Shown here: piece by piece, positions 43,719 through 52,867 of the stretch | Layout of the letters: every line of letters starts with the position of its first letter | How positions within the stretch are numbered: position 1 is the stretch's first letter | Assembly (NCBI RefSeq): GCF_040566555.1 | Contig: NZ_JBEWYP010000005.1 | Span: 186,001 to 250,000 of the forward strand | Length of the DNA: 64,000 bases | Direction of reading: 5' to 3' | Source: Sediminicola sp040566555 | GTDB lineage: Bacteria > Bacteroidota > Bacteroidia > Flavobacteriales > Flavobacteriaceae | Position numbers and translations under genes: made by a program | Notes under the pieces: generated by a model | The model's input: only the letters and a program-made list of their open reading frames with translations | The model's database searches: none | What the model was told of the DNA's origin: nothing

Positions 43719-45122
43719 TTACAAGTTTTCCGGATTTACAGCCAAACTGTTGAACAATTTTGCTTTTGTTGTAAAAAATTTATTTTGGACCTGGTTTCGC
43801 TTCAGCTCTGAATCTATGAGTTTGCTTTCCCTGGAGTTGATTAAAAAAATGGAGCTTTCGCCAAAGCTGAATTTGCGCTCTTCAGCTCTAAGCATAGCTT
43901 GGTAATTTTCAACAATATCAGCTATTAGTTTATTCTGTACCTCAAAAGATTCTAACTCTCTGTAAATGGCAACAATTTTGTTTTTCAATTCAAGTTGGGT
44001 ATTATCCAATTCGTACTGGGCGTCTTGTAATTTGTATTTTGCCAATTTCAGATCGCCCCTCTCTTTTCTAAGAAACAGGGGTAACTGAAAATTAATTCCA
44101 CCCTTATAATTTTGGGTTTCCAAGGAATTTATGAATTCGGGGGTCTCCGTCAAGAAGTTAAATTCCAAATCTATTGTTGGCAACAGCTTGTTGGCTTTGA
44201 ACCTTTTATCCACCTCAAGACCTTCAATTTTGTAAGAAAGGGATTTTAGTTTCGGGTGTTTATCGATGGAGAAACTATCCAAGGGCATTCCCATAATTTC
44301 CAAGGTTGTATCTATATCCGCATCCAAATTTGAATCGGGCACCACGTTACTTTGTAATTCCACAGGAATATTATTGTTCAGCCAAAGAAAATTAGACAGC
44401 TCCAAGGACTTGTTCATCAACCTTACTTTGGCCTGCTCCATCCCAAGGGCCCTATCCTGGACCACAATTTTTGCCTCTACCGTATCAATAGCGGCAATTT
44501 CCCCTGCAAGCGCACTTTTTCGGACACCTTCAAACCTGACTTGGGCATTGTCATAAAAGTTATTGAATATCTCCATTTCATTATACGCCTCCAACCAATC
44601 AAAATAAGCCAGCGAGGCCTTAAAAAGGATTTGATTGATAAGAAGATCACGGTCCGCCTTACTCTGCTCGCGAAAAAGCTTCGCCTGCTTTAATGTAGCC
44701 ATACTTTCATTGATCCAAAATCCCTGTCCCAAGGAGAAGGATATACCAGCGCTGTAAAGTCCGTCCTCTGGCACATTATTTTCAGGATTTAAAAAGATCC
44801 CCTCATTCTGTTCAAATTTCCCCTTGAGTTCCAGACCATACCAGGTGGGAATTTTAAACACGGCATTGAGCTTATCATAATAGGTGGTCCCTTTAAAATC
44901 CTTCTGATCAAAATCGACCTCAATTTTGGGATCAAAACCACCTCTTGCGCGCATAAGGTTTGCTTGGCCGGTCGCCAAGGCCAACTCGGCCTGTTTGGCT
45001 ATGGGATGGTATTGTTTTACATAGCCTAGATACTCCCTAAATTTTAACACAAGGGTATCCGGTTCCTGGGCACTTGATAAGAAAAAGGCAAAAAAGACGA
45101 AATATAGGATACTTTTCTTCAT
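43719..45122 (-). CDS. TolC-family outer-membrane efflux protein
   Basis: A 467-residue TolC-type channel protein: signal peptide (about 1-18, FFLSSAQ), then alternating long amphipathic helices and barrel strands, with two repeats of the OEP fold. It is the last gene of the tetR-ABC-hlyD-tolC operon; its ATG overlaps the hlyD stop. It would form the exit duct for the inner-membrane transporter and adaptor. Confidence 0.88.
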   Translation of the reverse strand: MKKSILYFVFFAFFLSSAQEPDTLVLKFREYLGYVKQYHPIAKQAELALATGQANLMRARGGFDPKIEVDFDQKDFKGTTYYDKLNAVFKIPTWYGLELKGKFEQNEGIFLNPENNVPEDGLYSAGISFSLGQGFWINESMATLKQAKLFREQSKADRDLLINQILFKASLAYFDWLEAYNEMEIFNNFYDNAQVRFEGVRKSALAGEIAAIDTVEAKIVVQDRALGMEQAKVRLMNKSLELSNFLWLNNNIPVELQSNVVPDSNLDADIDTTLEIMGMPLDSFSIDKHPKLKSLSYKIEGLEVDKRFKANKLLPTIDLEFNFLTETPEFINSLETQNYKGGINFQLPLFLRKERGDLKLAKYKLQDAQYELDNTQLELKNKIVAIYRELESFEVQNKLIADIVENYQAMLRAEERKFSFGESSIFLINSRESKLIDSELKRNQVQNKFFTTKAKLFNSLAVNPENL

Positions 45123-46471
45123 TACTTCTTGCTATTGGAGGCTTCAGTATTCGGCTGATAATAGTTAGGAGGGAAGCCATTTAGTTGGCGCCATAGTTCA
45201 AACCAAATCGGAACATCTTCCAACAAGGCTAGCGTATTTGCTCCTGAACCAACCCGAATATCTTTAGGCCAAGGATGATCAGAAGGATCCGGAGCCAGTA
45301 GCACCCTGTATTTGCCATTATCACTTATGAAGGTTTCAACGGCCACCACTTGACCTCCGTAAGTACCATAAGACAAATTTGGCCATCCGCTGAATACAAT
45401 TGCGGGCCATCCATCAAATTGAATTCTAAATTTCTCCCCCAAATGTACCAGTGGAAGATCTATGGGCTCCACAAACGTTTCAACGGCCAACTCATATTCC
45501 GAAGGCATTATCCCTACCAAGCGATCTCCTTCCTTGAAAGTCTCCCCAATTCCACCCTGGATGGCCTTATTTATATATCCCGATTGTGGGGCACGAATAT
45601 AATACATATCGTTCCGCATCTCATAGTTGGTATAGTCGCTCTCCAATTTGGAAACCTGTGCTTCGGAGTCGAACTGATTGGATTGGGCGGTGTACATATC
45701 GCTTTGGGCTTTTGAAAGCTTATCGGTATACTCGGCACCAATCCGATTAATTTCCATCTCGGAGTTGAGTACCTCATTTATGGTAGCCAAAAGCTTGTTT
45801 TCCTGGGAAATCAACTTGGCCTGTGTCTCTTGCAGTTTTAAGCGCTTTTCTTCCACATCCGTTACCGCTTTCAAACCTTCCTTTTCCAATTGCACAATCC
45901 TTTCATACTGCCTTTGGGCAATACTGATATTGGTTTTCGCGGCCTCTAAGTCGATACTATCACTCTTTACCTTAAGCCTAGACTGGATCAATTTATTTTC
46001 TGCCTGCTTTAATTTTAGTGTTCTTTCCTGCAAAACGGCGCCGATCTGATTGTTCAGGGCCTTGACCTTTTCGCCGTAGGAAGAAACAGCCATGGATTTG
46101 GCCTTGATCTGTTGCCCGGTTCTTTGCACCAAGTTGGGGTCAAAATACTCGTTCTTGATCTCTGAAATAAATAGAATGGTATCGCCCTTATTTACAAAAT
46201 CGCCTTCCTGTACATACCATTTTTCAATCCTTCCAGGAATAGGGGATTGCACGGTCTGTGGTCTCTGGCCAGGTTTCAAGGTTGTGAGATATCCCAATGC
46301 CCTAATGTTTTGGGTCCATGGCAGAAATAAAACAATGAAGGCAAAAATAGCCGAAACAAGTAGGAACCTATTAAAGTGCTTATAGTGCCTTTTATGAAAA
46401 ACACGTTGGCCAGATTTATATACTGTTAGGTCTACTTTCTTATTGAGTTCGTTCTTAGAAATGTTCAGCAT
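45122..46471 (-). CDS. HlyD-family membrane-fusion protein
   Basis: A 449-residue periplasmic adaptor: a short cytoplasmic segment, one transmembrane helix (about 40-58), a biotinyl-lipoyl domain, long coiled-coil hairpin (about 130-300, rich in Glu/Lys/Gln/Leu heptads) and a beta-barrel domain. I start at ATG 46471 (MLNISKNEL); the upstream reading would run into the ABC gene's stop region. Third gene of the operon, linking the ABC protein to the TolC channel. Confidence 0.88.
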   Translation of the reverse strand: MLNISKNELNKKVDLTVYKSGQRVFHKRHYKHFNRFLLVSAIFAFIVLFLPWTQNIRALGYLTTLKPGQRPQTVQSPIPGRIEKWYVQEGDFVNKGDTILFISEIKNEYFDPNLVQRTGQQIKAKSMAVSSYGEKVKALNNQIGAVLQERTLKLKQAENKLIQSRLKVKSDSIDLEAAKTNISIAQRQYERIVQLEKEGLKAVTDVEEKRLKLQETQAKLISQENKLLATINEVLNSEMEINRIGAEYTDKLSKAQSDMYTAQSNQFDSEAQVSKLESDYTNYEMRNDMYYIRAPQSGYINKAIQGGIGETFKEGDRLVGIMPSEYELAVETFVEPIDLPLVHLGEKFRIQFDGWPAIVFSGWPNLSYGTYGGQVVAVETFISDNGKYRVLLAPDPSDHPWPKDIRVGSGANTLALLEDVPIWFELWRQLNGFPPNYYQPNTEASNSKK

Positions 46472-46476
46472 AGTTC

Positions 46477-48144
46477 CTAGTTTACACTTATAATTTGACC
46501 TTCTTCTATAACAATCTTTCTCTCGCAACGGCTCAACCAATTTGGATCTTGACTAACAACCACCAAAGCCCACGGGCTATCTTTAGAAGTTAAAAAATCC
46601 ATGATCTCAATAGCTTCCAACTCATTCAATTGGTCCAGAGGATCTTTTAATATCAAAAGCTTGGGCTTTCTAACAATACTCCTTGCCAATACAATTTTCT
46701 TGGATATGGTATAGGGGATCTGTTGCCCTTCCGGGTATAAAAAGGTATTGATTCCTTTTGGCTGGTCCTTAACAAATTCTAACAGTCCTGCCTTTTCTAT
46801 GGCCCAATTCAGGTCTTTTTGCTGGATACTTTTATCCCCAAAGGTAATATTGTTCAATATTGTGCCCTCAAAAGGACTTTCCTCTGTTAGGGATTGTCCC
46901 AAAAATGACCTGTAATGGTTGGGTACGATATTCTCCAAGGAAATGTCGTTCACAAAAATAGCCCCTTCAGTTGGCGTTAATAACCCCGATATTAGGCGCA
47001 GCAAAGTAGACTTTCCAGAACTATTGGGTCCCACAATTATCGTAGAGGTGTTGGGCAGTATCATTAATGAAAGGTCATTAATAATTTTTCTGCTGCTCCC
47101 AACCACACTATAGGAGACATTATCCAACTCAACAGTTAAATTCATTTCAGGAGTCAAAGGAGTCATTCCTTCCTGTGACTCCAATTCCTTGTCAACAACC
47201 TGTCCCAATTTTTCAATGGAGGTTAAAAGGTCATATATGGTTTCCAATCCACGGATCAATTTTTCCACTGAATTGATCACCAATAGTATGATGATTTCTG
47301 CAGCTACAAATTGCCCAATATTCATTTCTTGGTTCAGCACCAACAATCCTCCTATCAGCAATAATCCGCCCGTTACCAAAACCTTAAAACCAATCATTTG
47401 GATAAACTGGATCACTAGTATCCTGAAATGATTTTCCCTTGCTTCCAAATAATCTGATACCAGCTCATCATTTTTTACAAGGGCGTGGCTGGTTCGCCCC
47501 GATAGTTTAAAGCTCACTAAGGACCTAGCTATTTCCTGTATCCAATGCGCAACCTTATACTTGTATTTTGATTCCTCCAAGCTGGTGTCCATTCCTTTTT
47601 GGGCGGTGAACTTAAAAACCACATAAATAAGCACAAGCAGTAACAGTCCATAAAGGATAAAGAAGGGATGATAGAAAGAAAGAAGTATCAACCCAAATAA
47701 TATCTGCAAAATTGCCGCCGGAAAATCTATTAGTACTTTGGCAAGACTTTTTTGAATAGTTAAAGTGTCAAAAAATCGGTTGGCCAATTCCGGGGGGTAG
47801 TAATCGCGTAATTCGCTCATTTTTATTTTAGGGAAGCGATATACAAATTCAAAGGAAGCCCTTGTGAATATCTTTTGTTGTACATTTTCAATGATCCTTA
47901 TCTGCATCAGCTGTAGAATCCCTGCAAATGCAACACCTCCAGTAACCAGAATTACCAAAATTATCCATGCGGAACTAATTTGTGCCCCTTGGATCAAATT
48001 GATGATTGCCTGAATACCCAGCGGCAGGGAAAGGTTTACCAAGCCGGCAAAGATGGCGTAATAAAATGTCTGCAGAATATCTTTTTTATCCAACTTCAAC
48101 AACCCCATTAACCGCTGCCAGGCGGTTTCAACATTTTTAGCCAT
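46477..48144 (-). CDS. ABC-type exporter half-transporter with degenerate ATPase motifs
   Basis: A 555-residue protein with a six-helix exporter domain (about 25-310) and an ABC domain (335-555). Walker A is intact (GPNSSGKST, 372-380) and the Q-loop Gln is present (GQSLTEE). However, the signature LSGGQ is unrecognisable (PYTISKK, 478-484), the Walker B LILDE reads LILKD (D and catalytic E replaced at 500-501) and the switch His region reads VVVSQDP. It has no N-terminal peptidase domain. It lies between tetR and hlyD. Either it hydrolyses ATP weakly, or it has changed function; no second ABC gene is in the operon to complete the sites. Confidence 0.88.
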   Translation of the reverse strand: MAKNVETAWQRLMGLLKLDKKDILQTFYYAIFAGLVNLSLPLGIQAIINLIQGAQISSAWIILVILVTGGVAFAGILQLMQIRIIENVQQKIFTRASFEFVYRFPKIKMSELRDYYPPELANRFFDTLTIQKSLAKVLIDFPAAILQILFGLILLSFYHPFFILYGLLLLVLIYVVFKFTAQKGMDTSLEESKYKYKVAHWIQEIARSLVSFKLSGRTSHALVKNDELVSDYLEARENHFRILVIQFIQMIGFKVLVTGGLLLIGGLLVLNQEMNIGQFVAAEIIILLVINSVEKLIRGLETIYDLLTSIEKLGQVVDKELESQEGMTPLTPEMNLTVELDNVSYSVVGSSRKIINDLSLMILPNTSTIIVGPNSSGKSTLLRLISGLLTPTEGAIFVNDISLENIVPNHYRSFLGQSLTEESPFEGTILNNITFGDKSIQQKDLNWAIEKAGLLEFVKDQPKGINTFLYPEGQQIPYTISKKIVLARSIVRKPKLLILKDPLDQLNELEAIEIMDFLTSKDSPWALVVVSQDPNWLSRCERKIVIEEGQIISVN

Positions 48145-48823
48145 TATTTTTAATATTTAAGGAGTTAAAAACCAATTCGGTAAAATAGAGGGTTACCGAA
48201 TTTGATTCTTTACATTCGGTCAAGGAGGTAAAGTGGTCTCTTAGAAAATATTGATGTAGGGACCCTTCCAATATTGTGCTTGCAAGACTGGTTGGAAAAG
48301 AATATTCAGGATTAACCAATTTTATCATTTCGCTCAATCGATCTGCAAGCCTTTTATAAATAGTAAAGTATCCCTCTTTGTTTTCCTTATCCACTTCCTT
48401 TGTCAAATAGGATTTAGAATACTCATTGATGATGATTTTGTTCAAAATAACCTCATTGATATACGAAAAGGAGGAATCCTCTTCAATTTCCCTGGTAATT
48501 ACTTCTATTGCTTTTTTGAGTTTCAGGTTTTTGTCCTGGATGCTGTTGGTGGAAAACACCAATTGATACTCCAACCATCCCCAGTACCAAGATGTAAGAT
48601 ACAATAATAGTTTGTGCTTGTTTTCGAAATAACGATAAATAGAACTTTCGTTGGAGCCTATCTGGATGCCCAATTTTTTAAATGTAAAATCCTCAAAACC
48701 CAATTCATGGATCAAAAGAATTCCATGCTCTATTATCTTCTTACCCAACTCTGAAGACTGTGGATCTTTTTTATAGATTTTCTCGTTAATCTCAAGTTTT
48801 ATGGATCTCAGCAACCTGTCCAT
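48137..48823 (-). CDS. TetR/AcrR-family transcriptional regulator
   Basis: A 228-residue regulator with an N-terminal helix-turn-helix (FTFKKLGIQIGSNESSIYRYFENKHKLL) and a helical ligand-binding C-terminal domain. It heads the export operon and overlaps the ABC gene by 8 bp, so it probably represses its own operon in response to an exported molecule. A perfect palindrome lies directly upstream of its -7 element. Confidence 0.93.
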   Translation of the reverse strand: MDRLLRSIKLEINEKIYKKDPQSSELGKKIIEHGILLIHELGFEDFTFKKLGIQIGSNESSIYRYFENKHKLLLYLTSWYWGWLEYQLVFSTNSIQDKNLKLKKAIEVITREIEEDSSFSYINEVILNKIIINEYSKSYLTKEVDKENKEGYFTIYKRLADRLSEMIKLVNPEYSFPTSLASTILEGSLHQYFLRDHFTSLTECKESNSVTLYFTELVFNSLNIKNNG

Positions 48824-48847
48824 TTACTATTTTTAAATATTTTCAGG

Positions 48848-48868
48848 CAAATATAATAGTATTACTAT
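48848..48868 (-). promoter_or_regulatory. tetR -7 element with abutting 13-bp palindrome, candidate TetR operator
   Basis: CAAATATA at 48848-48855 is a TAnnTTTG match on the minus strand. It is followed by ATAGTATTACTAT (48856-48868), a perfect palindrome around one central T. A partial copy, TAGTAATACT, lies at 48901-48910. Placement fits autorepression of tetR and the export operon. Confidence 0.55.
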
Positions 48869-48961
48869 CGTACTATGATATATTAACTACTATTTAACAT
48901 TAGTAATACTTGTCCAATTTAAAAAATTAAATAATTTAGCCCTGTAAAAAAAACAAAGATC

Positions 48962-49318
48962 ATGAGGACAATTCTATTAGCATTATTCTTATTCTGCGGT
49001 ACTAACGCCTTAATGGCTCAGGAAAGTGATACCCAAATTTCTAAAGGATCCATTTATACACTAAGTGATCCCACTGGCCATAATTATAAACATATAGATT
49101 TCCCAAGAAGGAATATTATTATTAAAAGAGGTGCTATTGCCAACTACAATTCCCTTGTTGGCATGGAGATCGTTGTGAAGGAACTTATCAAGGATAGCGA
49201 CGGATCTACCACAGCGATTTTGGAGCGTAAGGATGGACGCCCATTTTTTAGGTTCTTCCCAACCGTGGAGGCCAATTTGGAAAAGGCCTTGGCCGTTGGA
49301 GAATTAAAAAGATCCTAA
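48962..49318 (+). CDS. Small secreted protein of unknown function
   Basis: A 118-residue protein with a clear signal peptide (about 1-19, LMAQ) and a compact mature region of beta character (GSIYTLSDPTGHNYKHIDFPRRN, IVVKEL) with no Cys. I do not recognise a domain. It lies between the divergent tetR operon and the LysR gene, overlapping the end of the latter by 4 bp. Expression from its own promoter is likely, since the tetR operator region lies ahead of it. Confidence 0.75.
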   Translation: MRTILLALFLFCGTNALMAQESDTQISKGSIYTLSDPTGHNYKHIDFPRRNIIIKRGAIANYNSLVGMEIVVKELIKDSDGSTTAILERKDGRPFFRFFPTVEANLEKALAVGELKRS

Positions 49319-50238
49319 TATTCTTCAAACCACTTAAATTTTTGCTGGATAATTGTCTCCTTTGTGGCAGTCACATGTTCCAAAAAGGCCATGGCCGCTG
49401 GAGACAATTTTTTGGCAGGTAACCATACGAGGTTCCAGGTGGTTACCACAGGGAGACCGGCAATGGGTATTATCTGTAGCTCTCCTGTTCTCAGCTCATT
49501 TTTTATTCCGATCAATGGCATCAGAGAATATCCCAAACCCGCAATAATGGCCTGTTTTACGGCTTCATTTGAGGTCAATTCTATTTTTTTACGAATAGAA
49601 AATGCATTGCCTTTAATAAAAGTTTCCATGGCGTTACGGGTTGCAGACCCTTGCTCTCGGTAAATTAAAGGCAATTCTTCAAACTGCTCCTTTTTAATGG
49701 GTTTGTTCAATTTTTCATGCTGCATGCCACCCACAAAAAATAATTTGTTTTGCATTAATTCGACGCTTTCGGTTTTAATCTGTTTGGGTAAGACAGAGAC
49801 CATCGCAAAATCTACCTCATTCGCCTCCAAACTTTCAACAACCCTAGCTTTGTTTGTCACATCCATAATCAAATCCACCCCTTTATTCTGGGCCATAAAT
49901 TCGGCTAAAAAATAGGGTATCACATACTTTGCGGTGGAAACTACCGAAATTTTTAGCCTGCCAGTCAATTCCCCAGCAAAAGCCATGGTTCTATAATTTA
50001 TGGCATGTACTTCGTTTAAAATTTTCTCCGCGGCCTTTACAATTTCCTGTCCGAAGTCAGTAATAAATAATTTCCGCCCTACTACTTCAGTAAGGGGAAT
50101 TGGAAACTGTTCCTGAAAATTTTTTAATTGTATGGACACTGCCGGCTGGGTCAAAAACAACTCTTCAGCAGCCTTGGTGATGCTTTTAGTTTCAGCGACC
50201 TTGAAGAAAATCTGCAATTGATGTAATGTATAATTCAT
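49315..50238 (-). CDS. LysR-family transcriptional regulator
   Basis: A 307-residue LysR protein: N-terminal helix-turn-helix (MNYTLHQLQIFFKVAETKSIT, TQPAVSIQL) and a type 2 periplasmic-binding-like effector domain. It is divergent from an SbtA-type bicarbonate transporter. LysR proteins CmpR and CcmR/NdhR control inorganic-carbon uptake genes in cyanobacteria, a suggestive parallel. A T-N11-A box sits in the shared intergenic region. Confidence 0.92.
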   Translation of the reverse strand: MNYTLHQLQIFFKVAETKSITKAAEELFLTQPAVSIQLKNFQEQFPIPLTEVVGRKLFITDFGQEIVKAAEKILNEVHAINYRTMAFAGELTGRLKISVVSTAKYVIPYFLAEFMAQNKGVDLIMDVTNKARVVESLEANEVDFAMVSVLPKQIKTESVELMQNKLFFVGGMQHEKLNKPIKKEQFEELPLIYREQGSATRNAMETFIKGNAFSIRKKIELTSNEAVKQAIIAGLGYSLMPLIGIKNELRTGELQIIPIAGLPVVTTWNLVWLPAKKLSPAAMAFLEHVTATKETIIQQKFKWFEEY

Positions 50239-50278
50239 AAATATTTTTTATGTATATCATAATAAATATAAATAAAAA

Positions 50279-50299
50279 TTTATGAATAATAATTATAAA
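50279..50299. promoter_or_regulatory. LysR-type T-N11-A box
   Basis: TTTAT at 50279-50283 and ATAAA at 50295-50299 form a perfect inverted repeat with 11 nt between, the classic LysR binding layout. The surroundings are AT-rich, so chance is not excluded. Confidence 0.45.
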
Positions 50300-50363
50300 C
50301 TTTGCACGCCCTTTGTAATAAGCACAAGGCCGTGAAATTTTATAAATCATAAAAAAGAAAATT

Positions 50364-50675
50364 ATGAATTCCATTCAACAAAATTTTAAAATCGTAGAAG
50401 GAGAGTTTACTCCCTCAGAAACAGCTGAAGTATTATTCACTTTAATCAATGACAAAATTAGGTTTCACAACCTAAAGATATCAGAGACAACAGAGCGATT
50501 TGGTGGTGACACTTCTCATTCTGAAAGGCGAATTAAAGAACTCCAGGCATCCAAGGAACAGATTAAGGACATGATACTTACAGCAAGAGACCTCGGTCAG
50601 ACCATCGAAATTAATGGTACAATAGAATTAAAAGTGAGCGTTCCTACAGAGAAATCAACACTTTCGTTCTCTTAA
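50364..50675 (+). CDS. Small hypothetical protein upstream of the bicarbonate transporter
   Basis: A 103-residue soluble protein with no signal peptide. It has a short beta start (FKIVEGEFTPSETAEVLFTL), a charged helical stretch (SHSERRIKELQASKEQIKDM) and a beta end (EINGTIELKVSV). It is not similar to the PII-like SbtB that normally accompanies SbtA. The 30-nt spacing to the transporter and its position directly after the LysR box indicate cotranscription. Confidence 0.75.
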   Translation: MNSIQQNFKIVEGEFTPSETAEVLFTLINDKIRFHNLKISETTERFGGDTSHSERRIKELQASKEQIKDMILTARDLGQTIEINGTIELKVSVPTEKSTLSFS

Positions 50676-50704
50676 GCACTTTTTAAAACCATCCCCGCAT
50701 TAAT

Positions 50705-51667
50705 ATGGATTTACATTTGTTGATTGACAACCTAACCAACCCTGCCCTATTATTTTTCTTTCTTGGAATTTTGGCAGTCCAACTTAAAAGCGATCTTGAA
50801 ATACCTCCTAGTTCTTCCAAATTTATTTCCTTATACCTACTCTTTTCTATTGGTTTTAAGGGAGGATTGGAGCTGTCCCACAGTAATTTGGACATGGAGA
50901 TCTTATGGTCGCTTTTATTTGGAATTTTACTTGCACTTCTAGTACCGGTATACACCTTTTTTATCTTGAAACGAAAGTTCAGTTCTGAAAATGCCGGGGC
51001 CATAGCAGCTGCCTACGGCTCTGTAAGCGCCGTGACTTTTGTTACCGCGGTTTCGTATCTGGAAATGGCCCAAATTGAATTTGGGGGACATATGGTGGCG
51101 GTTATGGCCCTTATGGAAGCACCTTCCATCATTATTGCGGTTTTACTTATGTCCTTATACCGTAACGGCAATCAGGAAAAAACCAAACTAGGCACCATTT
51201 TACACCATTCCCTGACGAACGGGAGCGTACTCCTAATCATTGGGAGCCTTGTGATCGGTTTTCTGGCCAATGATGAACAAGCAAGGGGTATTGAACCATT
51301 TACTACAGATATCTTCAAAGGGTTCTTGGCAGTCTTTCTATTGGATATGGGTATAACCAGTGGGAAAAAACTATCAGATTTCCTCAACAAAGGATGGTTT
51401 GCGCTGCTTTTTGCCATTTTTATACCGCTTTTGAATGGAAGTTTGGCCGCTATTGTCAGCGCCTCATTTACAGAAAGCACAGGGAACAGATTTTTATTCG
51501 CCTTGCTTGCAGGAAGTGCATCTTATATCGCTGTCCCCGCCGCAATGAAACTGGTGGCCCCAAAAGCCAACCCCAGTCTCTATATTCCCATGGCCCTGGC
51601 CATTACCTTCCCATTTAATATCACCCTGGGGATGCCCATTTATCTCTTTATCATTCAAACATTCTAA
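50705..51667 (+). CDS. SbtA-type sodium-dependent bicarbonate transporter
   Basis: A 320-residue membrane protein of about ten transmembrane helices matching the SbtA family: the conserved GAIAAAYGSVSAVTFV block in the first half and PAAMKLVAPKANPS near the end. SbtA takes up bicarbonate with sodium in cyanobacteria; in heterotrophic flavobacteria it can supply anaplerotic carbon. No carbonic anhydrase is adjacent. Its regulation by the divergent LysR protein is inferred. Confidence 0.88.
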   Translation: MDLHLLIDNLTNPALLFFFLGILAVQLKSDLEIPPSSSKFISLYLLFSIGFKGGLELSHSNLDMEILWSLLFGILLALLVPVYTFFILKRKFSSENAGAIAAAYGSVSAVTFVTAVSYLEMAQIEFGGHMVAVMALMEAPSIIIAVLLMSLYRNGNQEKTKLGTILHHSLTNGSVLLIIGSLVIGFLANDEQARGIEPFTTDIFKGFLAVFLLDMGITSGKKLSDFLNKGWFALLFAIFIPLLNGSLAAIVSASFTESTGNRFLFALLAGSASYIAVPAAMKLVAPKANPSLYIPMALAITFPFNITLGMPIYLFIIQTF

Positions 51668-51706
51668 ATTATTCATATATCTTTATTCCTATATAGATGT
51701 GATGAA

Positions 51707-52270
51707 ATGAGCAAACATAGATGCGCTTGGTGCTTGGGCGACCCCCTCTACGAGACCTATCATGATGAGGAGTGGGGGGTTCCTTTAAAAGAAGATGATG
51801 CCCTGTTCGAGTTTTTGATTTTGGAAACTTTTCAGGCCGGATTGAGTTGGATCACCATTTTGCGGAAACGGGAAAATTTCCGTGAAGCCTTGGATGGATT
51901 CGATTATCATAAAATTGCACAATATGACCAGGAAAAGATTGCTTCCTTACTTGAAAATACTGGTATCGTCCGCAATAAGCTAAAGATCAACGCTACTGTT
52001 TCCAATGCCCAGGCATTTCTTAAGATTCAACAAGAATTTGGCAGCTTCAGTTCATACATATGGCAGTTTGTAGATGGAAAGCCCATTAAAAATGAGGTTA
52101 AATCATCCAAGGACATTCCGGCCAATACCGCCCTTTCGGATAGTATAAGCAAAGATTTAAAAAAACGCGGCTTTAAGTTTGTAGGCAGTACAGTTATTTA
52201 TGCGCATATGCAGGCTACCGGGATGGTGAACGATCACGAAATAAATTGTTTTAGATACCATGAAGTTTAG
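51707..52270 (+). CDS. tag: DNA-3-methyladenine glycosylase I
   Basis: A 187-residue repair enzyme that excises 3-methyladenine. Its N-terminus RCAWCLGDPLYETYHDEEWG and C-terminal HMQATGMVNDHEINCF give the Cys/His zinc site of Tag enzymes. Length is normal. It overlaps the next gene by 11 bp. Confidence 0.95.
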   Translation: MSKHRCAWCLGDPLYETYHDEEWGVPLKEDDALFEFLILETFQAGLSWITILRKRENFREALDGFDYHKIAQYDQEKIASLLENTGIVRNKLKINATVSNAQAFLKIQQEFGSFSSYIWQFVDGKPIKNEVKSSKDIPANTALSDSISKDLKKRGFKFVGSTVIYAHMQATGMVNDHEINCFRYHEV

Positions 52271-52844
52271 AGCAGTTCTTTTCGTATCAGTGCTATTTAT
52301 GAGTAGTATGGCAATGGCCCAAATTAAGCTGGAAAGGGAACATCGCGTTAAAAAATCGCAATTTCCCCTAAACGGCCGACTTTTTATGGAGAGCAAAATA
52401 GGTCCCGTAAAAACGCTACGCTACTACAAGGAAGTAGACAGTAGCACCATTCATTATACCTCAAAATTTAAAAAGGATCGACTACATTACGGCATACACT
52501 TTTCAGAAGATGGTCAATTTCAAAAGGTGGACATTACCGTAAAGGAGATCGACATCCCTCAGGATAGTTGGGAGAACATTACTTTCCTATTGGAACAACA
52601 TTTTACGAAATATCGTATAAAGAAGATACTTCAGCAGTATAAGGTTACAAAAGATCAACCAGAGGCTGCCACATTAAAAAAGGCGTTTCAGAATTTGATT
52701 CTCCCGGACATGACCTATATGGTATGGGCCAAAGGAAAAACAGATGATAAATGCCAAGAATACAGGATACTTTTCGATGCAGAAGGCAATTTGTTACACT
52801 TTAAAAAGGCACTGCCCCCAAATTATGACCACATCCTTTATTAA
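52260..52844 (+). CDS. Secreted PepSY-like hypothetical protein
   Basis: A 194-residue exported protein: signal peptide (about 1-20, SSMAMAQ), then a basic alpha/beta mature domain with the rhythm of a PepSY-like fold (RLHYGIHFSEDGQFQKVDI, EYRILFDAEGNLLHFKKAL). I am unsure of the family. It overlaps tag by 11 bp, so it is translated from the same mRNA, with no obvious functional tie. It is convergent with aat. Confidence 0.7.
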   Translation: MKFRAVLFVSVLFMSSMAMAQIKLEREHRVKKSQFPLNGRLFMESKIGPVKTLRYYKEVDSSTIHYTSKFKKDRLHYGIHFSEDGQFQKVDITVKEIDIPQDSWENITFLLEQHFTKYRIKKILQQYKVTKDQPEAATLKKAFQNLILPDMTYMVWAKGKTDDKCQEYRILFDAEGNLLHFKKALPPNYDHILY

Positions 52845-52867
52845 AAAAGAAAAGGCAATTGGCATGG

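Noticed and set aside
43719..48144. Bacteriocin/peptide exporter with C39 peptidase
   Set aside because: The ABC protein has no N-terminal peptidase domain and no leader-peptide gene is seen.
50308..50330. 5'-UTR hairpin before the small SbtA-linked gene
   Set aside because: The pairing (TTTGT / ACAAG region) is short and imperfect.
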